Counted from the first letter of the stretch, positions 1-12,393 are shown. The stretch is 64,000 nt of DNA from Pisolithus tinctorius (GCA_024663395.1 JANFAH010000009.1:434001-498000); one strand, 5' to 3'. Made by a program: numbers and translations. Notes: a model not told the origin generated them from the letters alone.

Positions 1-560
1 ACGTTCGTCCTGTTTCAATAGTGGGTCTGTTCAGCAGGATTATCGCCATCGTGTATTCTCGGACAATTGGAGTGGTAAATAATGTTAGGAATTCAATGGA
101 CTGTTGCTGCGCAGTGTATTTGTTAGGGAGGCAGATAGCACTGGCTTGTTTTGTGTTTAGTTACTTACCGTAAACCTCGCAGTGGTGAAAAAGCAATCTT
201 GACAAGTCAAGTGTCTCGAAGAATATCCGTTAGGTAACTCCGGCCTCGCCCCGGATGAAAGCAATAAGGGAGCGGCAGAAGCACACTCAAAGGAGCTAGA
301 CTGAAACCCGACTGCCACGCTCACAATTAGCCCCTGACGTACACCAGGCAGCAAACTACCAAGCGGTCTGTCCATAGTCATTTCACTTTACATTCGCAAA
401 GCAACTGCTACAATCCAGCACTCCAGAACTGTCGATAGGCTTGAATCAATATACACTTCACATGAAAGAAGAATCTTGGGTGGCGGCTAGAAAGAGCCCA
501 GGAGTAGCCTCTAAACCGGGCATTAGTATTTGCAGGCACTTCAACTTCTCACCACTTACG
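1..560. other. no gene recognised
   Basis: I see no supported coding region. The open frames here are short, lack recognisable motifs and show no convincing splice structure. The stretch probably includes the 3' flank of the cerato-platanin gene on the minus strand. Confidence 0.5.
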
Positions 561-1001
561 CTAAAATCCACAGGCGCTGGCATCAAGCTGCGTTACGTTT
601 GCTGTGACTTTTCCCGCTTCATAACCCGAGATGCCAGCTAGGTAGCTGAACGTCTGAGGGGAAAGGTCGAAAGTAGCTGCGGCGTCTATAGCAGTGACTA
701 GCACGGTGTTGATACTCCCATTGGGAAACTGGTGCGCAAGCTCCCAGCAGGTTCCACATCGTGTAGAATTCCAGGTAAGGTTTGGAATGCCGGTAACATT
801 AGGATAGTTCGGCAGGGACCCCAAGTCCGTGTATCCCTTAGTTATAAGCCCATTGGCTCCATTGGAACAGGCAACGGTGGAGAGGGAGGTATTGGAAAGC
901 TCATAGTCGTCGCTATAAGTGACTAGGGCCGTCGTTTGAGCGGAAGTAGCCCGAGCGATGGCAAACACTACAAGTGCAGCAAAGACCGCAGTAAACTTCA
1001 T
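561..1001 (-). CDS. cerato-platanin family secreted protein
   Basis: This is a 146-residue single-exon gene for a small secreted protein of the cerato-platanin family. These are expansin-like double-psi beta-barrel proteins that bind chitin oligomers at the fungal surface and can elicit plant defence. The frame also contains an upstream Met at 1070, but the Met at 1001 opens directly onto a good signal peptide (MKFTAVFAALVVFAIA, cleavage near the SAQ) and lies about 60 bp downstream of a TATA box, so I chose it. Family hallmarks follow: LSTVACSNG, GLITKGYTDLGSLPNYPN, the CGTCW segment, and the C-terminal ACGF. Four cysteines are present at the expected places (one after LSTVA, two in CGTC, one near the C-terminus), enough for the two conserved disulfides. 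Length is typical for the family. No neighbouring gene is functionally linked. Confidence 0.93.
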   Translation of the reverse strand: MKFTAVFAALVVFAIARATSAQTTALVTYSDDYELSNTSLSTVACSNGANGLITKGYTDLGSLPNYPNVTGIPNLTWNSTRCGTCWELAHQFPNGSINTVLVTAIDAAATFDLSPQTFSYLAGISGYEAGKVTANVTQLDASACGF

Positions 1002-1060
1002 GTCTGAGGAGCGTTCCGCTGGAGGGAAATCGTTGAGTGAGGGTAGATAAGTCCCTGCGA

Positions 1061-1067
1061 ATTTATA
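1061..1067 (-). promoter_or_regulatory. TATA box of the cerato-platanin gene
   Basis: The minus strand reads TATAAAT about 60 bp upstream of the chosen ATG at 1001. The spacing suits a core promoter with a short leader, and it argues against the longer frame starting at 1070, because that start codon would lie upstream of the TATA element. Confidence 0.5.
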
Positions 1068-1070
1068 CAT

Positions 1071-3244
1071 CGTTAGACAGGATCAGGGAACGGTAACTAA
1101 AAACCCTCACCGGTGACTACATAACCTACAGCACATATGGGACAAATCAGATTACAAGCAGACGCAGGACTTAACTGTAATTGAAAGGTGGAAAAAAGCG
1201 ACCTCCAGTGGGAGTTGGACGGCACCATCCTATTATGGTGGACATCGGTCATCTACGTTGGATCGCAGCAGCACCTCTGTCCGCGGACATACACAGAGAA
1301 GGTGGACCAGACATTGAAGTAATGTTGGACGTGATGATACTTAGATAGCTTCGTATTCCACTTACGTGTAAAGAGAGAGACCCGGATAGAATATGAGTAC
1401 TGTTCAGACAGCACTACAGAGCAACGCAATAGTAGGGTTTAGGCGGTTGCACCCACCACAGGGGGCACAAGTAGCAGGTCAGTAGACTATTGTTTCACAC
1501 TATTTGATGGTTGATGAAAGGATAGGCCGTAGCGGTGCACACGAGTGTTGGTCCAGAAAAACTTGAAGTACCACCCAAAGTTATACCTTCAACAAGGGTT
1601 GTCGGGCTCACATTGGTGTCGACACAATCCATTGACGCCTCTCGTCCTATGATCAGCTTGTTCGTAGGCGAGTCAAAAAATGTTCTCTTACCGGGCCGAT
1701 GACAGGTCACCGGTTCACCGCCCACAGGTAACTTGCGACACGGGAACAAGTCGTCTGTTACCAGTGTGATCGCTGTAAAGACACTACTGCACCAGGTCAC
1801 CTGCACCTCAACAGGTCTGGCAGCCGTGCCTAGAGTCAGATAGACGATAGCGAGTATTCCACCACGAATATGTGAGCGGATGTCACTGAATGCGTAGACG
1901 GCCCCTTCAGTGAGTATGAGGTACATGCCCTCAGCCTGCTCAAATGCATACCCAAGAGAGCGCGCGTAATTGTGAGAACGCCTTTGTAGAGCACCCGACG
2001 AGGACATGAGATAATTTATGCTTCACAGCAGCCTAAAAATCATGTAGACGTCCCCTATGCAAGAACGGTTAGCAACTTCTGAAGAGTGATTCCTAGAGTG
2101 CTGTACCGTACATATTTGGTATATATGTTGAGTATCAATATTACGAAGGTTCCCAGATAGGCTTAGTAACCAGACGCCCATTCGTCACGTGCAGGAAAAT
2201 CACGTGGTTGGCACCCGGAAATGTGCTCGCAGCGAACGCTACATACAACCTTGGTAGACTTGCAAACAACACAGTAAAACATGAGAAAACCGCGTTGGTG
2301 GAACTGTACTCAGGCGTTCGCTACCGATAAAACCCTTCATATAATGATAATATGAAAGACAATGTATCAATCGCTAGGCGGGCGAATTCAACTACTTGAT
2401 ATTCAGCGTGTGACTGAGTCCAATGTCTTGGCTAGTCATTAATCATTGCCTAATAGTCCGCAGCAATGAGAACGACCGACGACTGGCGCGATCCGCCACC
2501 GTCCCGGTGGAGGTGGGAGAACGTGATTACCTCTTAAAAGAAGCCCGTCAATTTCCGCACGACATCAAGGCGCTCACACAAATGCGCGGAGTGCATAATG
2601 GTTCGAGACCGTAAGGAGATTAATTGATTTACTCGCGCATGAGGGGTTAAGCAGGCGCAGTGGCCAACCCAGGACTTTGCGCTCAGACGACCTGGACAGA
2701 CCCTGGCAAACCCCGCAATAGAGACACGGTCTGCATCGCGAGGTGATCATGCGGCTAATGGGAGTGAAGCACCAAAAATTCAGGGAAAAAATGTTGGTCG
2801 CCAAAAGTTTTCAACTTCCAAAGGCATCAGCACCTTCCCACGTCAAGCAAATACTTATTGTCTGGCACCTTGGAACGGGAATCGGGCCGAAGTACTTCAA
2901 GAACCCTGTAAGTATGGGTGAGTCCTGATTGGCGGTTGTTCACCTAAGTCGAGGCTTGCCGAACGGTTTTCTAGATTGGCCAGCATAGCAACCACTAGCA
3001 ACATCCTGCTGTTCGCCTCAGTGACGCTGAAATTGGCCCGAGTTCCTGACAGTTCTACGATTACTTTTATGTCATGTTCACCTGTAGTCAACAAGATTGC
3101 ACTACTGAAGTTACCGTAGACTTATGGCACATCTGCGACGGCTAGATATCAGTATTCCGATTGTACAAGCAAACCTCTTCGCGCCAAAAGCACGAGAACC
3201 GAGTAACGTACTTTATGGCGGTGTCACATCGGCTAGCAGTGCTT
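1071..3244. other. intergenic stretch, no confident gene
   Basis: The only sizeable open frame is the one listed at 1495-2007. Elsewhere the frames are short and without motifs. The right end is the 3' flank of the PDX3 gene, whose stop is at 3245. Confidence 0.4.
1495..2007 (-). CDS. orphan ORF, possibly spurious
   Basis: A 170-codon open frame encodes a protein I do not recognise. It has one modest hydrophobic segment around residues 48-62 (GGILAIVYLTLGTAA) and several cysteines in its second half, but no signal peptide at the N-terminus and no family motif. No clear intron boundaries extend it. It could be one exon of an unrecognised membrane protein or a chance frame; the length alone is the reason to list it. 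Confidence 0.2.
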   Translation of the reverse strand: MSSSGALQRRSHNYARSLGYAFEQAEGMYLILTEGAVYAFSDIRSHIRGGILAIVYLTLGTAARPVEVQVTWCSSVFTAITLVTDDLFPCRKLPVGGEPVTCHRPGKRTFFDSPTNKLIIGREASMDCVDTNVSPTTLVEGITLGGTSSFSGPTLVCTATAYPFINHQIV

Positions 3245-4094
3245 TCACGGTGATAGTCTATCTATGTTCCACTGAGGTTCTTCATCAGATACTGATCCGT
3301 TCACGCGAAGATATCGGATGCGATCGTGCAGGCGAGATGGCTTGCCTAACCAAAATTCCATTTCACTTTCCGGAAAGCATCAATGGCAGGAAATCCATGG
3401 AGATGAAATCCAGCGCTTACTTTGGAATTACCCTCCACCCACCCCAGAATTCTGGAGCAGGGACATCTCGTTCGTGGGCGTCTTCGGTCACACCGAAACG
3501 ATCATGAAATTTCTTCAATCGGGCAGCAAGGTCATTTTCCCCAATGATACTGCTTTGTTTGCTAGCCCAAGCACCAAGCTGACTGCCCACGGGGCGACTC
3601 TTGAAGTACGCTTCAGTTTCCTCTTTGCTTACTTTTTCCACCCGACCGACGATCCTAACCTGGCGTGACATTTCGCGCCAGAAAAACAAGAGTGCAGCAT
3701 TGGGATTTTCCTCTAATTCCTTTGACTTGCGTGAGGTATAGTTTGTGTAAAAGACAAAGCCGCGTTTGTCCAGCTGTTTGAAGAGAACCATGCGAGAAGA
3801 AGGTATGCCTGATGCAGTCGCGGTGGATAGAGACATGGCGTCTGGCTCCCTTACGCCTGCGATGCGGGCGTCATTAAACCAAATGTGAAATTGTTCGAGA
3901 GGGGAGCGATGGATGTTGGTGGGTGTTATATGGTCTGGAGCATTATACTGGACGTGCGAGCGGACATGGAGGGTGTCCGTCGTCTCCGCTACCTCCATCT
4001 GGTCCATAACTGGTGGGTTGGGTATCAATCTAGTAGTGCCCTTTGGACGTGCGACGAAACTCAGAGGTGCAAACTGAGCGAAGGTTCGAGACAT
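3245..4094 (-). CDS. PDX3: pyridoxamine 5'-phosphate oxidase
   Basis: This FMN enzyme oxidises pyridoxamine-P and pyridoxine-P to pyridoxal-P, the last step of vitamin B6 coenzyme synthesis and salvage. The first exon (4094-3421) carries the FMN-binding core: SSRMVLFKQLDKRGFVFYTN, then SRKSKELEENPNAALLFFW, and the substrate/dimer segment RQVRIVGRVEKVS. A 55-nt intron (3420-3366, GTAAGC...AG) leads to the second exon with the C-terminal signature EFWLGKPSRLHDRIRY and the ending WNIDRLSP, matching the usual end of the family. The model is 264 residues from the Met at 4094. A second in-frame Met about 28 residues in (MDQMEV) would give a length nearer the yeast enzyme; the extra N-terminus is basic and could be a targeting peptide. 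The gene ends with no recognised neighbour for 2 kb. Confidence 0.93.
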
Positions 4095-5697
4095 TCACTG
4101 ACCCAGATAGATGCACTGAGGTGACGTGACTCAACGAATCCGGCCGTCAGCCACTTTTCTCACAGCCACCCTTCAATTGTTCAGTTCCTACCCCTTTGGC
4201 CTACTACTTCATCACTTGCTCCCCAGGCATTAACCAACATGTCCTGCGCACATAACGCGGGGTGTGCAATTCTGCAGAGCGTCTCTAAACCGCGCATCAT
4301 CATTTTGTAATCAGCTCCACTTGAGTGAGCGCTGACGAATGTCGCCGCTACTTTGCGGAACTTATCGGGGGTAAGGTGTGGCAGTTAACTTGACATGTAA
4401 AACGTCCCGTCGGATGGTGATGCTTCTTTATTAAATGTTTCCTTAGCTTCAAGTTGAGCTGCATAATCTGATGACTACGTATGGTTCCAAGACTCGTAAG
4501 ACTTCTTCCCCCGACACGGGTACGCACTCAGTCAATATTTGGTTAAGTTGACGAATTGTCCGGTACGGATTGCGTGCAAGCTCACTTTATCATCGCACAC
4601 CATATGTTCTACGCTCAAACTTCAGTGACATCCTCCCATTTCGCATGCATGCTCAACTTTACTGGCAGCCACCGAACTTTATTAATATTAGCCCAGTGAT
4701 ACTGATTGAAGCGAACAACTCATTAATTTCCGACTGACTTCCATTTATCGACTATATACAGGGCCTCCTTGTGTAGCAGTGAATCTATGGATACAGATTC
4801 CAGCGATACGGTGCGCGAACCAATATGTACGATTGGTACGTCCGTATCGTCCGACCTGGACGAAAGAACGAACGAGCTATAACAATGCGGAGAAGCTGGC
4901 CATAGAACTGGCATGTCCGCGAGGATCAAAGTATAGCCTTGGCTGTTGTCAAGCTCCCTCTTCCCCTGGGTGCTGATGGGCCTCTCGAAAGAACAATTAT
5001 CCAACTGCGGAAGGTGTACGTAAACGTAGTTATGTACAGCGATTAGATGGGCGGCTCGCTCACTATCCGCGATAACCTTTCGCTTTCAATACATAAATAC
5101 TGCTAACGCCAACAGTTCATTCGCGTTTCATTGGCTTTTAGAGCGGAAATGGCAAGGTTCAAGGTTCAACTCCGCTTAGCTGCGATGGGGATTGATAACG
5201 ATTTCCGGGCCGTTGAAGCAGGTTAGTTGATACTTCTATTCAGGATCGACCCTTGGTCACCATCCGCGAGAATTCTTGGTTTCGCAATGTCTCAGTGGAT
5301 GAGGGTATGTCGTTAGGAGGTGGTTGACGTTTGAGAAAGATATCGGACGATATCGGTCCATGGCATCATTTCTGCTAGCAAGGTACATTAACCCAGGAAT
5401 TTGAGGGGTGATGTACTTAGTACAAATCGAGTTTGTTGATAGCAGAACTACACTGAACGTAAGGATGTGTTTGTTGACAAGCTTCTGCTAGATAGTTTGT
5501 AGGCGGCTAATGGTGTGTACCTACGATCAAGCTTTCCAGGCAGCTCGTTTGTGTTTCGAGAAAGGCGAACGGCACGTGTTTGGTGGTTATGGCATGACGG
5601 CACGTGACGTCTCTGGGGGGATCTAAGATCTGCTTATGGCACAGGTTATTTACCCTTCGCGTCGTCCTCCGGCGTAGCTCGTCCCCCAGCTTCGTCC
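4095..5697. other. intergenic stretch, no gene recognised
   Basis: Open frames are short and motif-free. The right part contains the promoter and probably the leader of the kelch gene; two CACGTG hexamers sit at about 5573 and 5601. A GGTTCAACTCC near 5162 resembles a tRNA B box, but no cloverleaf could be folded around it. Confidence 0.4.
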
Positions 5698-8600
5698 ATG
5701 CACTCCATATCTGATCTCACTACTTTTTGCAGGAAAACAACAGGCGATGTACCACCAAGACTAGTGGTATGTCCTATCATATAACGTCGCATTCTACGCA
5801 CTCACGTCCATGTCAGGGAGCATCCACTACGGTGGTGGGCTCGAAAGTGTATCTTTTCGTGCGTCACTTCTACCCAAACCTTGCCAAGAGTACTTATTCT
5901 ATCCAGGGTGGTCGTCTGGTCACCGAACGTCGTACGGTCTCTGACCTTTATGTCTTTGACTTGGAGACCTTCGTCTGGAAGAGAATAGATCCCTTCGAAG
6001 ACGATGATATACCGGAGCCCCGATACTTTCACAGTGCGGAAACATGCAAGTCATCGTTCTCTGATCATGTCCATTTCCCTGTTCTCAGCGTACAACAGGG
6101 AACAACCAACTTATTATATTCGGTGGCATGGGCAACGTCCCTAATTCGACCAGCGTGGAAGATTTATGTGTATTGAATGACATTCGTTTTTTCGATTTAT
6201 TGACCATGCACTGGCTACCTGCTTTATCCACAAATGGAATCCCGTGCGATTCAGGCTCTGAGGCGCTCCTACCGAAACCTCGCTATGCCCATCTGTCTTC
6301 CGTTACTGCGGACCGCTTGTTCATCATCGGTGGCCAAGATCTATCCAACATATGGTTAGACGACGTCTATGTGTACGACCTACTGGGAAAGGTTTGGGTG
6401 CAGCGAAGGAGCTTTCCTCATCATTGCGGCACCTACCGTAGTGTCGCTGTATCTGCAAATCAGCGGTTTCGCATTCCCCAAAACGAACTACGTAACTCAG
6501 ATGCTAGTGCTTCGTCAGGCTCACCGGGATCCCGCTTTCGATCGGACAAATTGTCCCCTTCGTCCGAGTCCACCCCTTCCGAGTCGTTGATTCACCTTCC
6601 GTTTTCCGCCGCTCCAACGGATGATTTTCCAAACGACATCTACCTCTACAGTAATTACAACGTGAGCCATCTTCTTCTGAATTGTGCCACGCTCATGTCA
6701 TGCGCGTCCCGTAGTTCACAGACGTCAAGCGTGAACTTCAAGTTTTCTCTCCCCTACCGGACACCGATTTTACTATTACTGAGCAATCCTCGTCGATGAA
6801 TGGCTCTGCATTCCCCCCCGGTCTACGATTTCCCTCTGGCGCTATCTTGGGCACACACTTTATCATCGCGGGAACTTATCTTGCACACACGTACCAGTCA
6901 TACTCAATATGGGCTCTCGATCTGCTCACTATGGCATGGTCTCGCATTGATCCTGGTAATGCGCTTGCCGCCGGATCATGGTTCAGGGCATGCCTATGGG
7001 CGGAGACGAACAAGTTGGTAATTTTTGGTAATCGCAACGGCAACCTTGTCGAAGATTACAACCGCAGACTCCTAAGCTGGGATCACGTTGCCGTGATCGA
7101 TTTGGAGTCGTTTGGTATTTACCAACCTCCGCCATTACGCCTAGATATTCCGATGCAAGAGCTCGGCCTTTCTGCACTCGAGGAGGGTATTTTGGCCGAT
7201 TTTGAAATTCTTTGCGATGACGGCCGCAAAATCAAGTGCTCGAGGAGGGTTCTGGAAGACCGGTGGCCATGGTTCAAGGATCAGAGGATTAAATTCCTGG
7301 AACGCGCTAAGCGAGCCGTGGAAACTTTACCTTCATCATCGATGGACGTCGGATTACCCGACCTGCCTGGGGCTCCTCACTCTCCAGAGGCTCGACCAGA
7401 TCCACGTCTAACGCCGCGGGCTTTTAATCTTTCAGAACAGTACCCTGTCACATTGGCGCTACTGCAGTATTTTTACTCCCTCGCCCTTATTACCCCGCTG
7501 CAGCACGCTCCTGCCGTGCTAAGCCAGTTGTTGATTCTCTCAAGCACGTATCAGATCTCCCACTTACAATCATTAGTCAAGCATGCTATGCATCGCGCCC
7601 TGTCAAACTCGACGGCTGTGGGTGTGTACGAGGTTGCAACGCTCTGCAGTTGCCGCAGCCTCCAAATCCGGTATGTTTATTTTATGTCATTTTTCCTGTG
7701 ATCTGGACAATGACTGACTTTAACTGGCATGCAGTGCCCTGAAAACTGTCATGGTATGTATGATATTTCGCTGGCTGACTTGGAATTGAAACTCAGCTAT
7801 TACAGGCTTACAGCCAGCGACGAACAGAGCGTTCGCGTGCAGATAGCAGAGGAGGGGGAACAGGGGGAAGTCGCAATCCAGACCAAGGCGATGGTGAACA
7901 TCAAGGTCGTGGTTCGGACGATGCGCTTGGGTCACCCAATCGCGCTCGAGGAACATCCGATGTCAGATTCCCGGGTAATGTTGACCAACAGAGCACGGCT
8001 TTGAACTCCAGGGGTCATGTGGGAAACCAGAGTGAGTAGTATGCATGTGTTAACATGGTCGATAAGTCCATAGAATTCTAACCGTGTGATGGTTTTGCGT
8101 GACATACAGCCGCCGCTGAGGCATCGCGTAGGGTATCAGATAAAGCCGGATCAATCAAATTGCGCTCAAAAACAGGGCAACCCAGTCATAAAGCGACATC
8201 ATCACAATCGACTCTGACGCCACCAAGGCGCAGGCGCACGATGTCCTCTCGTCGGCCGAGATCGCCCAGTATCGTCTCGGTCCACACAGACCTCGAGCTT
8301 TGTGCTGTAGCGGACTTGTTGTCACCTTCTGTCATTCACACACCCTCTTCCGACGAGCAAGTATTTAACGAGGTTGCGCTAGATGACGGCTGCGACGATT
8401 ATTTGGACGCAGACATCAACCCGCTCGTTCGTGCTGTTCGAAACACGACCTTCCGGTCCCACATTCTCTTAGAGCACGAAGAACCTCTTTCTCCTCCATT
8501 CGATGCAGGTTTCCCTTATTCCATATCAGGACAATCGGAGTCGGAGCAAGACTCTGATGACATTTATCCCCTACCTCGCTCTCCGGCGTACTGCAACTTA

Positions 8601-9491
8601 CCCAATCGCGCCCGGGCACGAGCGCGTTCCAACACTGGCGTAAGCGCCAGCGACAGTGATACCCCTTCTTTGTTATCCTCCACTTCCTTCAGTTCCGCTT
8701 CAAGCGTCACATACTCTCAGCCTCACTCTCCTGCGACTCTAAAGACCCCAGTTGATCATGTACCTCTGTACCAGCCGACTGTCAGGGAGGAGCGCTCGCC
8801 TGTCACTGATGAAGAGCGCGATGCTCGCAGGCTCTCTCAGAGCTCGGGTAGCATTATATTTGCGCCCATTGATGTCCCTTCGGACCCAGAAAAATTCGTA
8901 CGCATGCCCAAGGCCGTTGAACCGCGTGCGTCCACCAAACCTCGCAATGTCGAGCGTCTGCGGCTTAACGTGCCGCCTCCTCCGACCCACTTCTTCCCGA
9001 CCATGTCGCCAGTATTACCAGCGGGGGGAGGTCCTGAATCTCGGGCCCCGTTGTCGACCCTGAGTAGTCTAAGTAGCCTGAGTAGATCTTCTAATTCCAG
9101 CGAATCTACAACGCCCACGCCGAGCACTCGGACTCTCAAACTTTCGTTGAACAAGTTTGTCTCTCCTGCGTCCAAACCTAGGAAGATGTCGCTTTCCCAC
9201 CAGGTTGCAGCGGAGTCGTCATCTTCGCCGACTAGTGTCGCCACGGGTAAAGATTCCAAGAACGAAGATCCAAAGGAAATCAAATCTCGCAAGGCAGAGG
9301 CAAAGAGGATGAAGAAGGCAGAGGAGAAAGCTAGGATGGAACGACTAGCCGAGGAACTTAAAGAGCGTCAGAGACGCAAGATGCTCGCAATGGATAAGCG
9401 CTCCATCCATTCGTCAGGGGGACGAAGTAGGCGCCACTGGGACGATGATCGGGCGATGTATGACGGTCTTGGTGCGGGTACAGTGCTTTAG
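5698..9491 (+). CDS. Kelch-repeat / BTB-like protein (Mds3/Ral2 type)
   Basis: Exons: 5698-5766, 5817-5858, 5907-6045, 6099-6661, 6715-7670, 7735-7753, 7806-8031, 8110-9491, giving 1131 residues in frame. The N-terminal half shows Kelch blades: VVGSKVYLFGGRLVTERR, VSDLYVFDLETFVWKRI, NNQLIIFGGMGN, RLFIIGGQD followed by DDVYVYDLLGKVW. A BTB-like part follows (LADFEILCDDGRKIKCSRRV, then a helical region to VATLCSCRSLQIR). The last third is low-complexity Ser/Pro-rich and ends in a basic coiled coil (KAEAKRMKKAEEKARMERL). This arrangement is that of fungal Mds3/Pmd1 and S. pombe Ral2, regulators of Ras/TOR-linked morphogenesis; the function is inferred from family. The intron at 6046-6098 has a GC donor. 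The start is uncertain: the Met at 5698 is the only in-frame ATG upstream of the first blade, but an upstream exon is possible. Confidence 0.82.
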
Positions 9492-10144
9492 ATCTGGTGT
9501 CTGTTTCATTTATGCTCGCTTTATGTTTCTGTTCGCGTTTCGTCACAACATGCTGTAGATCTTTGCGTATATACGTGTATCACCCTCTGTCATTACCCTT
9601 CGCACACTCTATCTTGCTGTCGTTGTTGTCTGTTGTTTCACATACTCAATTTGCGGATTTTGGATATCTCGCTGTAGAGGTTTACCCCTTGTATCTTGCA
9701 TAGTCCCAAAATTAGATGCACCTTCATTGAGTTCCTTCACCCAAAACGTCAGGAACAATGCAAGGGAATCGATATGTACTGTATGCAACATGCTCAAAAA
9801 GGAGAGGTACAAGGAGGACGTAGCGTGTGAGGGCCAATAATCGTGTGTATGAGCTCGTCATAAATACCCGAGGACATGTCAGTCCTGAGCAGCCATAACG
9901 TCCGAGAGAAGCAAGGCAGTGGATACCGCTTGATTAAACTCTTCAGACAGCACTGGTGGCGACGAATCGGCACTCTGGCCAACAAGGTCAGGACTGTCCC
10001 CAGTACGGTCGTTATCCCGGCCACCGAGAGCGTTGCCAGGCCCTTCGTCGCGCTCGCGGCTGTCTGCATTGCTGGTTCCTGAATGAGAGGTATCATCCTG
10101 TGACAAGGCCTCCCCTGTGTATGATTGTGTAACGACGGGGGTGC
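9492..10144. other. shared 3' region of two convergent genes
   Basis: This holds the 3' flanks of the kelch gene (+) and the CHFR-like gene (-). A frame on the minus strand at 9879-10184 is open but rich in Ser/Asp and lies beyond the stop of the CHFR-like model; it could be an alternative last exon, otherwise it is untranslated. Confidence 0.4.
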
Positions 10145-12098
10145 CTAGTATGACATGATTAACTGTGATCCCTCTGTCAGCCAAACAGTTCTATCAACAT
10201 TTTCGGGATCTAGGAACATACACTCTTTTGTATGTGCTGAAGTGAGGTAAGGCGTCAGCCCCTGAAAGCCTCAAAAATGTCCCGTGGACACGTACCGAGA
10301 TCTTTTTGTCGACTACACGAACTCCCCGCTTCACAATCTGGCCGACGTTGTAGTAGACCTTTTTGGAATGCAGATTCCCGCTCTCGAATCCACCATTCTT
10401 TCAGTCCCCACAAGAGTATCTCGGCTGCGCAGTGCCTGCAAATACGCGTTCGGAGTGCACTCGGGTCCTCATCGACACCAGGCGTAACACTGTGGATGTC
10501 AGCAAAAACCCCAGATTCTATTAGCGGCCGGAACCCATGAGGCTGAGCTTGTGTGTGCAACATGATCTAGAACAGTCAACTCCATAAGCACATTCGGAAT
10601 ATTCCAAACAGCATGCATGCTAACATCACGATATATCTTCTTCGGAGTAATTTGGCGAGTAGTCAGATAGTCGAACAGGATCTCGACCTCGATAAGGTTG
10701 CTGTCGAAACATTCGTAAATTTCTGATGATTGGACAAAATCGCTCAGATCGTTCATGTCATGTGGCTGTTGGGCATTCAGGGGTAGAGCGATGCACCGCC
10801 CGTGCACGGATATTCCGCAAAACGATACTTGGCAGAAATCACACTTGGTAGTGACAGGGGCTTGCAGTGCGAGCAGGCTTTCACTGTGCAAACAGTACGT
10901 CAGCAAGCACGTTGCACGTGCGTAAGTAACCATACCAGTTCCCGCAATAGGCGTGGCCAGGTGGTGCACCGTCATCGACGTGCCACGCGCGCTCAGGATC
11001 CGTAGCGTAATCGATGATTGGTTGGGGGCACGTCCATCCAAACTGATTATCAGCTGCGCAATGCGGGCATGGTCGCGCATAGTCCCAATCCGGTGTATCG
11101 TTAAAGTTGGGCTCGGGCGACGGCTCTCGCGGAGCTGGGATCTGAATGCAAAAGAAATTGAGTAATTCAGGAGTTCATGAGGATGACAACAGATTCAGAA
11201 ACCAAAACAGCTGGCGAATACGAACTGCTTACCCTCATCGGTTGGCCCGGCTTGTATACTTCGTCTGCCTGCATCCGCTCCCGTTCTGCGCGCATTCTAG
11301 AGGGGTCTGAGCGAAGTAGGATGTCTACCATCGTTTGGAGGGGTCGTGAAGACGTGACGTGAGTAGACACTCCGCGACATGCTGGACAATTTGTGCCTCC
11401 GTTCTGTGAGGATTGGGTTCACCGTATCAGCACCACAAGCATCATTCCATGAATAAAAAATGAAAATATGAGTATCGAAGCCGAGAGCTTGTTGTGCTGA
11501 CTGGGGCGTGCACCCAGAGAGGACAATAGGGGGTTGATGAAGGGCACTTCACCTGTATCCATAATACACAGCAACTACACCATCGATAAACAATCGGTAT
11601 CAGGAAGCTGCACGGTGTTCAAAATCCATGGCACTCGTACCTCCCGCAAAAGAAATGCTGACAAGGCGAGACTACGACAGGACGATACACCAGTTCTGAG
11701 CAGCACCCGCATTGAAGTTCTTGGGCAAGGTCTTCGACGAGTGATGTGTACTTGGTCATGGCTGTTGTGATAGAGGGTGAAGATGGTATCACTGAGGAGA
11801 GAGGCGGTGGAGAGGAAGTGTCCGTGGCAGAAAGGATGTTAGAGGACTCCGCGTGTGCATCGCAGTTCGATGTCAGTGATACTGAAGAATCCGTGTACTC
11901 CCTGCAACGTTTCCTACTGGCTGTATCGTCGAGACCCTCGAACGAAGGAGAGGCAGCCCGTTTTGTGCTCGGCCCTGTTTGGCCTTGCGGCGGCGACGAC
12001 GGTCGGTTGGTGGCTTCGTCCACCAGGTCGAATGACATAGTACTCATACCGCCGGATGGTATGCGGCCCATTGCAACGAGGACGTCTTCTCGTTCCAT
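10145..12098 (-). CDS. CHFR-like RING E3 ubiquitin ligase without FHA domain
   Basis: Exons (minus): 12098-11641, 11574-11553, 11403-11233, 11141-10936, 10883-10625, 10566-10296, 10236-10145; 492 residues, frame kept throughout. After a Ser-rich N-terminus, a C3HC4 RING spans about residues 130-169 (C130, C133, C146, H148, C151, C154, C166, C169). The second exon is only 22 nt and encodes SCCVLWI inside the RING. The C-terminal half is the CHFR cysteine-rich region: RPCPHCAADNQFGWTCP, HAYCGNC, TTKCDFCQVSFCGISVHG, ITPKKIYRD, then RICRHCAAEILLWGLKEWW and SCSRQKDL. Human CHFR, a mitotic stress checkpoint ligase, has an FHA domain in front of the RING; none is present here. Substrates are unknown. 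The last exon (LAHTKEC...) is less certain than the rest. Confidence 0.87.
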
Positions 12099-12393
12099 CT
12101 AAATAGTTATTAATGGCTCTACGCTCGGATAGCAGTGACTACGATGGTGGTGAATGAGAGAGCGGAGAGGATCTCGACCATTTCAGACGTGACGAGGGCC
12201 ACAATAGTTGCCTGATTTGGAAGGCGTTCGGTATGTGAAGGTGCCGGATTGTATCTAATCTAGATGCATAATCCATTACATCAAAAATACTCTACGAACA
12301 ACAAAGCATCGGAATACTTAATTCTACACGGAAACCAAGACAGAAAGAATACACAGGCAGATAGCAAGAAGAGAGCAACATACTGCTACAAGT

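Noticed and set aside
2440..2640. GCCCGTCAATTTCC and neighbouring sequence resembling an antisense 18S rRNA primer site
   Set aside because: Only about a dozen bases match and the flanks do not continue as rRNA; taken as chance.
5110..5200. GGTTCAACTCC resembling a tRNA B box
   Set aside because: No matching acceptor stem, anticodon arm or proper A box could be found around it.
9879..10184. Minus-strand ORF as an extra C-terminal exon of the CHFR-like gene
   Set aside because: The preceding exon ends in a clean stop in the frame that continues the conserved LAHTKE segment; the ORF is low-complexity.
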